This document shows, in pieces, positions 17,349 to 25,112 of a DNA stretch of 64,000 nt (position 1 is the first letter of the stretch; the number at the start of each line of letters is the position of its first letter). The stretch covers positions 2,439,501 through 2,503,500 of the forward strand of contig NZ_BAAAZF010000001.1 in assembly GCF_039536765.1 (NCBI RefSeq), given 5' to 3'. Origin of the DNA: Parerythrobacter jejuensis (GTDB taxonomy: Bacteria; Pseudomonadota; Alphaproteobacteria; Sphingomonadales; Sphingomonadaceae). The notes beneath the pieces were generated by a model. That model saw only the letters and a list, made by a program, of their open reading frames with translations. It was not told the DNA's origin and did not search any database. Position numbers and translations under genes: made by a program.

Positions 17349-18763
17349 GCGAAGGTCCTGCGCATCTTGGCGACAAAGCCGGCATATTTCTTCGGAATCG
17401 ATCCGAACACGGTCGGTTCCCACGCAGCGAAGGCGGCTGCCTTGGTAATCTCGCTGCGGGTCGGATAGCTGATGATAGCGCTGCCCATGGCAAAGGTGTT
17501 GCTCTTGCCGGTCATAGACTGGGTGATCGGCAGCAGCAATTCACCGGCATTGGTGCCGCAAATGCTGGCACCGACGATCTTCTTGCCCTTCATCATCACT
17601 TTCATATGGCCCTTGGTCGCATCCTCGGCGATGGCGCGCTCATTGTGGTCAAACCCTTCGGTGACCACGGTCAGCTTGTCGCCATATTTCTCTTTTGCCT
17701 CTACCTCGGTCAGGCCGATCTGGGCGACTTCCGGGGAGGTATAGGTGCACCAGGGCAGGGCCGAATAATCCACCTTGGTCGGTATACCGAGGGTGATTTC
17801 CAGCGCCACGTTTGAGCCTTCATACCCGCTGACATGGGTCAGGCGCGGCCCGTCACGGCAATCGCCGATGGCATAAATGCTCTTGATCGAAGTTCGGCGG
17901 CGCGCATCGACCTTGATCCCGTTCCGGGCCATTTCCACGCCCAGTTCTTCAAGGCCGAAGCCTTTCACATTGGCCTGGCGTCCTACCGCGACCAGCAGGT
18001 GGGTAGAGGTAAGGCTTTCGCCATTGTCGATGTCGACCGTGATGTTAACCTCTGCGCCCGAGACTTTGGCAGCAAGACCTTCGACGAAAGCCACCCCTTC
18101 CGCCTTCATCGTTTCGACAACCACAGCGACGGAGTCGGCATCGTCACGGCCCATCGGGCGACCGGGTTCAATTACGGTGACTTTGGTGCCGAGCCGGCAA
18201 AAGGCCTGCGCCATTTCCATCCCGATCACCCCGCCACCGATAATGGTCAGGCTTTCGGGTTGCTCGGTCAGGTCGAACAGGTTCTCATTGGTCAGATAGG
18301 GCACGCTGTCCACGCCGGGGATCGGCGGCACAAATGGTTTGGAGCCGGTGGCGACGACGATCCGCGGTGCGCGCAATTCGCGGCCAGCGACTTCAACCGA
18401 ATGCTTGCCGGTGATGCGGGCATAGTCGCGGATCACCTCGCAGCCCATTTCCTCGAAGCGCTCCTCGGAATCGTGCGGGGCGATGTGGGCAATCGCATCA
18501 TGAATATGCTTGTGTACGCCGGCCCATTCGACCTTGGGTTGCTCCAACGTGACACCGAAACGTGTGTCCTCGCGCGCTTCCTGGGCGCGCTTGGCCGCCG
18601 TCAGAATGGCCTTGGATGGCACGCAGCCATTGTTCAGGCATTCGCCGCCCATATGGTTCGCTTCGATCAGCGCGACCTTCAATCCGAACAACGCGCAGCC
18701 ACCCGCGGCGGTCAATCCGGCGGCACCACCGCCGATAACGATAACATCATGCGTGAATTTCAT
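17345..18763 (-). CDS. Pyridine nucleotide-disulfide oxidoreductase (MerA/Lpd-like)
   Basis: A 472-residue flavoprotein with an N-terminal FAD motif GGGAAG (residues 11-16), a redox-active disulfide in GGECLNNGCVPSK (Cys42 and Cys47), an NAD(P)-binding IIGGGVIGMEMA, and a C-terminal dimerisation domain. The usual catalytic His-Pro-Thr of lipoamide dehydrogenase is Tyr-Pro-Thr here (Tyr433) while the partner Glu438 is kept. MerA's C-terminal Cys-Cys pair and N-terminal metal-binding domain are absent. It is therefore neither a normal Lpd nor a mercuric reductase. The start ATG at 18763 follows GCGAGGAAG; the frame is open further upstream without support. It is coupled to the radical SAM gene by a 4-base overlap. 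Confidence 0.88.
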   Translation of the reverse strand: MKFTHDVIVIGGGAAGLTAAGGCALFGLKVALIEANHMGGECLNNGCVPSKAILTAAKRAQEAREDTRFGVTLEQPKVEWAGVHKHIHDAIAHIAPHDSEERFEEMGCEVIRDYARITGKHSVEVAGRELRAPRIVVATGSKPFVPPIPGVDSVPYLTNENLFDLTEQPESLTIIGGGVIGMEMAQAFCRLGTKVTVIEPGRPMGRDDADSVAVVVETMKAEGVAFVEGLAAKVSGAEVNITVDIDNGESLTSTHLLVAVGRQANVKGFGLEELGVEMARNGIKVDARRRTSIKSIYAIGDCRDGPRLTHVSGYEGSNVALEITLGIPTKVDYSALPWCTYTSPEVAQIGLTEVEAKEKYGDKLTVVTEGFDHNERAIAEDATKGHMKVMMKGKKIVGASICGTNAGELLLPITQSMTGKSNTFAMGSAIISYPTRSEITKAAAFAAWEPTVFGSIPKKYAGFVAKMRRTFA

Positions 18764-18905
18764 ATCTTCCTCGCGTAACCCATTTCCCCAGGAATGCGAA
18801 TCAAAGTCGCAACCATGCTCAATTCCGTTCCAAGGGGCCGCAAAGTTACATGAATATTGAAAACAGCCGGGACCTTCCCGGCGCATTCCGGCGGACCTGA
18901 AGCTG

Positions 18906-19943
18906 ATGCGTATCCTTGTGACCGGTGCAGCCGGATTGATTGGCGGGGAGCTGTGCGCGCGTTTGACCGCCTCTGGCCATCAGGTGGCCGGGCTCGTCCG
19001 TTCCAACCCCGATGTGCTTGCCAATGACGGAACCCGCGCGGAGATAGAAGAGGTCCTCCACGGTGATTTGTCGCAGGAGGGGATGGGACTGGAAGCTGGC
19101 GTGTTGGATAGGCTGTCCGGCGATCTCGACCTCGTTCTCCACTGCGCGGCGCTGACGCGGTTTGATCTGGAAGAAGAAGCCTATCGCGCCACCAATGTGG
19201 ACGGTACAGCACGCGCGCTGGAGCTTGCCCGGCGGGCCGGAGCGAACTTCCTGCATATTTCGACAGCTTATGTCTGTGGCGGGCGAAGCGGCGATATTCT
19301 GGAAAGCGATGCACTACCGTCTGGCGGATTCACGAACGTATACGAGGCGAGCAAGGCCGAAGCGGAAGCGCTGGTCCGCGCCAGCGGAGTGCCGTTCGCC
19401 ATTGCCCGACCGAGCATCGTGGTCGGCGACAGCCGCACCGGTGCCATCCGGCAATTCGATACCATCTACGCCGCGTTCAAATTGATCGCGGAAGGCCGTG
19501 TCCGCCATATGCCGGTGCGTGATGGCGCGACGCTGGATTTCGTCCCGCTCGATCATGTTGCACGCGGGATCGTGGCCTTGACCGAGAATTTCGAACAGGC
19601 ATCGGGCGGTGCGTATCACCTCGTATCGGGTGGGCCGGTGCCGGTCTCCGATTTCGCCGCTGCAATCGGCAGCTTTGCCGAATTTGACGCGCCAGCACTG
19701 GTTGCTGCCGAGGGGTTCGACCCGTCGACTCTCCCAGCCATGGAAAGGCGCTTGTTCAGACGTGTGGCCGGGCTCTACGCCAATTACTTCCAGCGCGACC
19801 CGCAATTTGACGATACGCAATTGCGCGCTGCGACCGGACTGGTCCCGCCTGCGATGGATCAGGCGCTGTTGCGCAAGCTGATCCAGTATTGCCTTGATGT
19901 CGGCTTCCTGAAGGCGCGCGAACCTCAGCGGATATCGGGATAG
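18906..19943 (+). CDS. Extended SDR: NAD-dependent epimerase/acyl reductase-like protein
   Basis: A 345-residue Rossmann protein with GAAGLIGG (residues 7-14), a HISTAYV segment, and the catalytic YEASK (Tyr-x-x-x-Lys). The layout resembles both NAD-dependent sugar epimerases/dehydratases and the thioester-reductase (male-sterility) branch of extended SDRs. Oxidation or reduction of a sugar or acyl intermediate is plausible. It is transcribed divergently from the flavoprotein/radical SAM pair and its 3' end overlaps the convergent glycosyltransferase gene by 19 bases. The start ATG begins the dinucleotide-binding strand MRILVTG directly. Confidence 0.85.
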   Translation: MRILVTGAAGLIGGELCARLTASGHQVAGLVRSNPDVLANDGTRAEIEEVLHGDLSQEGMGLEAGVLDRLSGDLDLVLHCAALTRFDLEEEAYRATNVDGTARALELARRAGANFLHISTAYVCGGRSGDILESDALPSGGFTNVYEASKAEAEALVRASGVPFAIARPSIVVGDSRTGAIRQFDTIYAAFKLIAEGRVRHMPVRDGATLDFVPLDHVARGIVALTENFEQASGGAYHLVSGGPVPVSDFAAAIGSFAEFDAPALVAAEGFDPSTLPAMERRLFRRVAGLYANYFQRDPQFDDTQLRAATGLVPPAMDQALLRKLIQYCLDVGFLKAREPQRISG

Positions 19944-20647
19944 TTCTTTTCCATCCGGCTGCGCAGACCAAACGCCCACATCATCCCGACTTTGAAGTAG
20001 ATCCAGTTTGCCTTGAGCGGACCCCATGCGGCGATACGTCGGTCAGATGTGCGCACCACTCGCCGCACCATCTTGATCCGGCCCAGCGCGGCGAACTTTA
20101 CGCACAAATCGGCCTCTTCCATCACGGCATCGCCGGGCGTGCAGCCGCCAATGGCCAGAAAATCGGCCCGGCGGAAGAACATGGCGTGGTCACCGAACAA
20201 CAGGCGGACCCCGCGAAAGAACAAGTGCGGGCGGGTGATCAGCGGGGCGTACCAGGTCTTGATGAAATTGTGTGCGCTGGTGAACCAACGCGTCTTTTCG
20301 CCGGTTATCAGAGGGGTAAAGCTCGCCAAGGCAATCCGGTCATCCTCCAGCGTATCGCGGATCACCTCCACCATATCGATCGGCGGAGTGGTGTCGGCGT
20401 GCAGGACGCAAGCGAGCGTGGATGATGCGGCGCGCACGCCCTCGTTGATCTGGCGGCCGCGCCCTCTGGCTGTTTCCACGAGTGTCCAGCCTGCTTGCCG
20501 GACCAGTTCGCAGGTCCGGTCGCTGCTGCCGCCGTCAACGGCGATCACCTGGGTGGGCTGCGGGTCAAGCCTACCTATCACCTCGATCAGGGCGGGCAGG
20601 GCCTTTTCCTCGTCAAGCAGCGGGACAATCAGTGCGAGTGATTGCAT
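19925..20647 (-). CDS. Family 2 glycosyltransferase, TIGR04283 type (arsenosugar biosynthesis family)
   Basis: A 240-residue GT-A type transferase starting ALIVPLLDEE, with VDGGSSDRT (nucleotide-binding loop), GRGRQINEG and HADTTPP (DxD-like metal site). This combination, with the later AMFFRRADF and GGCTP, matches what NCBI names TIGR04283, 'arsenosugar biosynthesis glycosyltransferase' (formerly rSAM/selenodomain-associated transferase 2). The ATG overlaps by one base the TGA of the upstream gene (TGATG), so the two are translationally coupled. The open upstream extension is that neighbouring gene read in another frame. The name is a family label; an arsenic substrate is not shown. Confidence 0.82.
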   Translation of the reverse strand: MQSLALIVPLLDEEKALPALIEVIGRLDPQPTQVIAVDGGSSDRTCELVRQAGWTLVETARGRGRQINEGVRAASSTLACVLHADTTPPIDMVEVIRDTLEDDRIALASFTPLITGEKTRWFTSAHNFIKTWYAPLITRPHLFFRGVRLLFGDHAMFFRRADFLAIGGCTPGDAVMEEADLCVKFAALGRIKMVRRVVRTSDRRIAAWGPLKANWIYFKVGMMWAFGLRSRMEKNYPDIR

Positions 20648-21225
20648 CACGGCAGGAAATCCGGCCAGTCTGCAAGGTCGGCCGCGGTGTCGATATCGCT
20701 CAATTCGGGCAGGACCGCAGGGCGAATGCCGCGTTTGACGAACCGGCTCACGGTTTCCTCGAATACCTTGTCGGTACTCCAAGGCATATCTTCGAAGGCG
20801 AAGCGGGCGTCGGTGGTGAAGCCGAGCAGGTAGTATCCACCATCGCTGGCCGGCCCGATCACCATCTCCTCACTTGCCAGCGTGTCATTGGCCGCCCACA
20901 GGATTTCGGGCGATAGGCCAGGGCAATCGCTGCCGATCACTATTGCCGGTGCGGGCACGCGGGCAAGCTTGTCGGTCAGATCGCCATCACCCTGCTCAAC
21001 AATGTCGAGGTCTTTGCCCAGACTTTTGCGAAACAATTCGGGATCGGCACCGGTCACACGCAATTCGAAGGGAATGCCCGTGGCCCGAACCACCTCGACC
21101 GTATGGGACAGCAGCTTGGTATAGATCGCGGCCGCGCCTTCTGGCCCGAAGCCCGGGATCAGGCGAGTCTTGGCCTTGCCCGGTTCGGGCCAGCGGCAGA
21201 ATATCGAGATTTTGGCGGTGGTCAT
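20647..21225 (-). CDS. DUF2064 / TIGR04282-type glycosyltransferase (arsenosugar biosynthesis family)
   Basis: A 192-residue protein resembling nucleotidyl/glycosyltransferases: FCRWPEPGKAKTRL at the N-terminus, VIGSDCPGLSP (Asp metal site) and GPASDGGYYLLG near the middle, then FEDMPWSTD. These are the hallmarks of DUF2064, named TIGR04282 'arsenosugar biosynthesis glycosyltransferase' (formerly rSAM/selenodomain-associated transferase 1). The ATG at 21225 is preferred because family members start just before the K-I-S strand; an upstream ATG at 21270 would add 15 basic residues. It is divergent from the desaturase-like gene, with 54 bases between the starts. Confidence 0.82.
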   Translation of the reverse strand: MTTAKISIFCRWPEPGKAKTRLIPGFGPEGAAAIYTKLLSHTVEVVRATGIPFELRVTGADPELFRKSLGKDLDIVEQGDGDLTDKLARVPAPAIVIGSDCPGLSPEILWAANDTLASEEMVIGPASDGGYYLLGFTTDARFAFEDMPWSTDKVFEETVSRFVKRGIRPAVLPELSDIDTAADLADWPDFLP

Positions 21226-21279
21226 TGCGGGGCGCGATAGCGTCTTGGCGCGCCGCCTGCCATAGGCCATGAAGCTGCC

Positions 21280-22083
21280 ATGGCGCGTAAACTACCCGTG
21301 ATGGCCCTGTTGGGGGCGGCAACGCTGGCCGGATTGTGGTGGGCGGAGCGAAAGTATCCCTTACGCGAACAGACGTGGCCGGAGGGGCTGCGCACAGTCC
21401 GAAATGTCGCCATGGGCGCGAGCAGCTTGCTGGTGGTCCAGGCGATCGAGGTGCCGCTGACGGAGCGGATCGCGCGTGGCAATCTGGTCAATTCGCGCGG
21501 GATTGCGCAGAAGATGCCCCGTCCTATGCGACTGCTCGCCGGAGTGGCGGCGATGGATTACGGGTTCTACCTCTGGCATGTCGCCACCCACAAAGTGCCC
21601 TTCCTGTGGCGATATCACCGGGTCCACCACATCGATCCCGATATGGATATGAGCACGGCAATGCGGTTCCATGCGGTCGATATGCTGGTGTCCTTACCGT
21701 GGCGGCTGGTGCAAGTCTGGTTGAGCGGGGTCGATCCGAAGAGCCTCACCATCTGGCGCAATTTCTTCAATGCTTCAGTGCTGTTCCACCACTCCAACCT
21801 GAAGCTGCCCCATGGCTGGGACGACCGGCTGAGCATGGTCATCACCACACCCGCCATGCATGGCGTCCATCATTCCAAGGCGCCCGAAGAGCGAGACAGC
21901 AATTGGACCAGCGGCCTGAGTTTCTGGGACCGTTTGCACAGGACCTTCCGCAAGGTTGATAACCGGGCCATCGCAATCGGGGTCAACGATATCGCTGCGG
22001 AAGCAGACCTGTCTCTGGAACGCAGCTTTACTGCGCCTTACCGCTCAATGCCGGAAGAAGTTCCGGTGGTTAATTCGCGCTAG
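21280..22083 (+). CDS. Fatty acid hydroxylase/sterol desaturase family membrane protein
   Basis: A 267-residue integral membrane di-iron enzyme. The three histidine clusters are visible: WHVATH (His100, His104), HRVHH (His113, His116, His117) and HGVHH further on, plus FHHSN between them. It would hydroxylate or desaturate a lipid-like substrate using O2 and an electron donor. It begins 54 bases from the divergent TIGR04282-type gene, so the two may share a promoter region. Its TAG stop shares the palindrome CTAG with the stop of the convergent MATE gene. The substrate (sterol, carotenoid, fatty acyl) is unknown. Confidence 0.87.
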   Translation: MARKLPVMALLGAATLAGLWWAERKYPLREQTWPEGLRTVRNVAMGASSLLVVQAIEVPLTERIARGNLVNSRGIAQKMPRPMRLLAGVAAMDYGFYLWHVATHKVPFLWRYHRVHHIDPDMDMSTAMRFHAVDMLVSLPWRLVQVWLSGVDPKSLTIWRNFFNASVLFHHSNLKLPHGWDDRLSMVITTPAMHGVHHSKAPEERDSNWTSGLSFWDRLHRTFRKVDNRAIAIGVNDIAAEADLSLERSFTAPYRSMPEEVPVVNSR

Positions 22084-23420
22084 CGGTTTTTGGGCCGCAG
22101 GACCCACCACACGATGACTGCTGCCACCATCCCGCCGACAAGGTTCGATACCAGCTCGGCACCATAAATCGCATCCGATCCCCAATTGCCGCGTAAGAAC
22201 CAGGCGAAGGGAAGCATGATCGCAAAGACTCTGAAAGCGCTTTGGAATAATGCAAAAGATGCTTTGTCGACGGCGTTGAGAACGCCGTTGCCCACGATCA
22301 GGAGGCCGTATCCGGCGTAACCCCAAGCCGCGATGGTGAGATAGCGGGTGAACTCGCGGCTGACGTCCGCCTCGTCGGTAAAGAACTGTGCGAACCATTC
22401 GCCAGTCATCAGCAGCACCGCAGCGATGCCCAGGCCCCATGCAATGCAGAAGGCGCCTGCATAATAGGCGGCCTGATGTGCCCGTTCGAACTGCTTCGCG
22501 CCCCAGTTTTGCCCCACGATTCCCCCAATTGCGCCAGACAGGGCCAGCAGAGGCACCACAGCGAAGCTTTGCAACCGCCCGGCCGCGCCAAAGCCTGCCA
22601 CGGCAGCCTGCCCCTCAATCGCTATCAGAGCCGTCAGGATCGAAAGGCCGATCGGATTGATCGCATTTGAGAAGGCGGCAGGCCCGGCCACCCGCAGGAT
22701 CGCGGCGGCCGGATCGACAAGGTTGCATTTGCGCAGCAAGCCGAGGTCGAACGGCAAGGGCGTCTTGCGCAGCAAATACACGGCCATGGCGATGCCGAAC
22801 ATCCAGCCGATAATTGTGGCATAGGCGGCACCCAGGATCCCGAATCCCTCGAAGCCGAAGGCCCCTGTGATCAGGATTGGGTCGAGGATCCAGTTGGCGA
22901 CCGCATAGGTGATCGAGACATAGCTGGTCTTGCGCGCCTCGCCCTGGCCACGCAGCACGCCATTGAATCCCATGATCGCCAGCAAAAGCGGGAAGCCCAT
23001 AGAGAAGGGCTGCATATAGGTGCGAATGATGGGCAGGAGGTTATCTTGCGCATTCATCAGCCGGAAAAGCGGGTCCATCACGAGGAACACGAGCAAGCCT
23101 AGAGCCAGTCCGCATGCAATGGCGAAGGCGATCCCGAAATTGGCACGTCGGGCGGCCTTGTCGTCGTCTCCCTCTCCCAGTGCACGCGCAACGACCGAGT
23201 TGATGCCGACCATCACGCCGACGCCCAGGCTGGAGAGGGCGACGCTGATTGGAAAGATGAAACTGATCGCAGCCAGTTCTTCGCTGCCGAGCTGGCCAAT
23301 GAAATAGGCATCGACCAGCCCGATCGACATGATTGCGGCGACGCCAATGATCATGGGCAATGTCTGGGAGACGAGATGGCCCGGAATGCTTCCGCGCGTC
23401 AGCTTGGCGTTCTCGCTCAT
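22080..23420 (-). CDS. MATE family efflux transporter
   Basis: A 446-residue membrane protein with 12 predicted helices in two related halves, beginning with the LPMIIGVAAIMSIGLVDAYFIGQLG helix typical of MATE proteins and with GINSVVARALGEG in the first half. It would export organic cations or metabolites using H+ or Na+. It lies directly after (and overlapping the stop of) the desaturase-like gene on the opposite strand. It may export a product of the neighbouring locus, but MATE genes are common and the link is only positional. Confidence 0.88.
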   Translation of the reverse strand: MSENAKLTRGSIPGHLVSQTLPMIIGVAAIMSIGLVDAYFIGQLGSEELAAISFIFPISVALSSLGVGVMVGINSVVARALGEGDDDKAARRANFGIAFAIACGLALGLLVFLVMDPLFRLMNAQDNLLPIIRTYMQPFSMGFPLLLAIMGFNGVLRGQGEARKTSYVSITYAVANWILDPILITGAFGFEGFGILGAAYATIIGWMFGIAMAVYLLRKTPLPFDLGLLRKCNLVDPAAAILRVAGPAAFSNAINPIGLSILTALIAIEGQAAVAGFGAAGRLQSFAVVPLLALSGAIGGIVGQNWGAKQFERAHQAAYYAGAFCIAWGLGIAAVLLMTGEWFAQFFTDEADVSREFTRYLTIAAWGYAGYGLLIVGNGVLNAVDKASFALFQSAFRVFAIMLPFAWFLRGNWGSDAIYGAELVSNLVGGMVAAVIVWWVLRPKNR

Positions 23421-23551
23421 ATTGGCTCGCTCATCCCGCTGCGCCTAGCGACAAGCCCAGGTAAGGGGAAGGGCTAGCGGCACGAGTTTATCTTGTCTGA
23501 CCCATGCTGCTCATGCGATACCGTGCACAAATCGAACGAAGGAGACGACCG

Positions 23552-24319
23552 ATGGCGACCCAGCGCAAAGATGACAGCTTCCCCTGCACGGACGAAGAAT
23601 GGAAAGCCCGGCAGGATCTTGCGGCCTGTTATCGCATTTTCGACCATCTCGGCTGGGGCGAATCGATTTACAATCACATCTCGGTCAAAGTGCCGGGTGA
23701 AGACGATACTTTCCTGATCAACCCGTTCGGGCTGCTCTATGACGAAGTGACCGCGTCGAACCTTGTGAAGATTGATGTCGAGGGCAACAATGTCGGCCCG
23801 TCGCAATATATGGTCAACAAGGCAGGCTTCACCCAGCATGCCTATTTTCACGAGCATCTGGGCGAGCGGGCAGCAGCAATCTGCCACGTGCATACCACGG
23901 CAACGATGGCTGTATGCAGCCACAAGGATGGCCTTGTGCCGACCAATTTCTACGCCTGCAATTTCCAGGACCAGATCGGCTATCACGACTTCGAAGGCGT
24001 GACCGTGCGCGCAGAAGAAGGCGAGCGCCTGGTCGAAAATCTCGGCAATCACAGCATCCTGATGTTGCGCAATCATGGCCCGGTAGTGATGGACAAGACC
24101 ATCCCCGGCATGTTCGTGAAGATGTGGGCATTGCAGCGCGCGTGCGAAATCCAGGTGGCGACGCTGGGGATGGGCAATCCGCAGGTCGTTCCGCAAGAAG
24201 TTGTCGATGTGCACCAGCGCGATCTGTCCGTGATGCAATCACAAGGCGGCGCGGGCGTATTCGATTTCGAAGCCTGGAAGCGCAAGATCGATCGTATCGA
24301 CACGAGCTGGCGGGACTGA
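23552..24319 (+). CDS. Class II aldolase/adducin family protein
   Basis: A 255-residue protein with the class II aldolase fold: GWGESIYNHISVKVPG near the N-terminus, CHVHTTATMAV (two metal-binding His) in the middle and LMLRNHGPVV (third metal His) later. Members act as Zn-dependent aldolases or epimerases (fuculose-phosphate aldolase group), although many sphingomonad paralogues are uncharacterised. The start ATG at 23552 follows GAAGGAG; an open extension to 23504 lacks a site. It heads a three-gene plus-strand unit with a zinc ribbon and a [2Fe-2S] protein. Confidence 0.87.
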   Translation: MATQRKDDSFPCTDEEWKARQDLAACYRIFDHLGWGESIYNHISVKVPGEDDTFLINPFGLLYDEVTASNLVKIDVEGNNVGPSQYMVNKAGFTQHAYFHEHLGERAAAICHVHTTATMAVCSHKDGLVPTNFYACNFQDQIGYHDFEGVTVRAEEGERLVENLGNHSILMLRNHGPVVMDKTIPGMFVKMWALQRACEIQVATLGMGNPQVVPQEVVDVHQRDLSVMQSQGGAGVFDFEAWKRKIDRIDTSWRD

Positions 24320-24323
24320 CCGG

Positions 24324-24536
24324 ATGCGCAGCCGCACCTGCGGTAAATGCGGTGGCCGGATGGCGGCAGGCGCACTGGTGACGCCTACGCAGGGCGGTTT
24401 CCAGCCTGCTGGCTGGTTGGCAGGTGCCCTTGAGAAAGGGTGGTTCGGCATTCCCAAGGTCAACAAGAAGGATCTGCGCGAAGTGCTGACCTATCGCTGT
24501 GATCGTTGCGGCGTATTGGAAAACTATGCCGAGTAG
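24324..24536 (+). CDS. Small zinc-ribbon protein (DUF6487-like)
   Basis: A 70-residue protein with CGKCGGRM at the N-terminus and CDRCGVLENYA at the C-terminus, i.e. two CxxC pairs separated by about 50 residues. The spacing and the C-terminal L-E-x-Y-A resemble the small DUF6487 zinc-ribbon family. It starts four bases after the aldolase stop, so it is probably co-translated. A role in metal or nucleic acid binding is possible; nothing more specific can be said. Confidence 0.65.
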   Translation: MRSRTCGKCGGRMAAGALVTPTQGGFQPAGWLAGALEKGWFGIPKVNKKDLREVLTYRCDRCGVLENYAE

Positions 24537-24563
24537 GATCGCGCCAAAAAGTATGGGGCCATC

Positions 24564-25109
24564 ATGCCCCGACTGACAGTCAACGGCCGCCCCGTCGAAT
24601 ATGACATGGATGCAGAAACCCCGCTGCTGTGGGCGCTGCGCGACGCTTCCAATCTCACCGGCACCAAATATGGCTGTGGCAATGGTGACTGCGGGGCCTG
24701 CACCGTGCAGGTCGATGGCGTCGCCTTGCGTTCCTGCCTGATCACGCTGGAAGAGGCCGAAGGGCGCTTCGTCACCACTATCGAAGGCCTCAGCCGTGAC
24801 CGTTCGCATCCGGTGCAACAGGCGTTGGTGGCAGAGCAGGCAATCCAGTGCGGTTTCTGTACGCCGGGTATCGCGATGGCCGGCGCCGCGCTGCTGCAGC
24901 GCAACGCTGCGCCGTCCAAGGAAGAAATTGAGCAGGCCATCCCCAACATCTGCCGGTGCGGAGTCTACCCGCGCCTTGTTCGCGCTATCCAGCGTGCCGG
25001 GCGTGTCGAGCGCAGGCAGGAAACGATCAGCGCCGCCCCCGCTCCCGGAATAGATCCGGCAGATGCTGCCAAGGTGGTGCCGGCGATGGCACCACCCGAA
25101 AGCGAATAG
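24564..25109 (+). CDS. [2Fe-2S] subunit of a xanthine dehydrogenase-family molybdoenzyme (orphan)
   Basis: A 181-residue small subunit of the IorA/CoxS type. The N-terminal plant-type cluster is bound by Cys38, Cys43, Cys46 and Cys58 (CGNGDCGAC...C) and the second cluster by Cys96, Cys99, Cys130 and Cys132 (CGFC...CRCG). It would pass electrons from a molybdopterin large subunit to an acceptor. A C-terminal tail of about 40 residues rich in Ala/Pro is unusual. No large subunit or maturation gene is next to it; the next gene is a convergent siderophore receptor three bases away. Confidence 0.9.
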   Translation: MPRLTVNGRPVEYDMDAETPLLWALRDASNLTGTKYGCGNGDCGACTVQVDGVALRSCLITLEEAEGRFVTTIEGLSRDRSHPVQQALVAEQAIQCGFCTPGIAMAGAALLQRNAAPSKEEIEQAIPNICRCGVYPRLVRAIQRAGRVERRQETISAAPAPGIDPADAAKVVPAMAPPESE

Positions 25110-25112
25110 AGC

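Noticed and set aside
17345-18763. Mercuric reductase MerA
   Set aside because: No N-terminal metal-binding domain, no C-terminal Cys-Cys pair, and no merR/merT/merP nearby.
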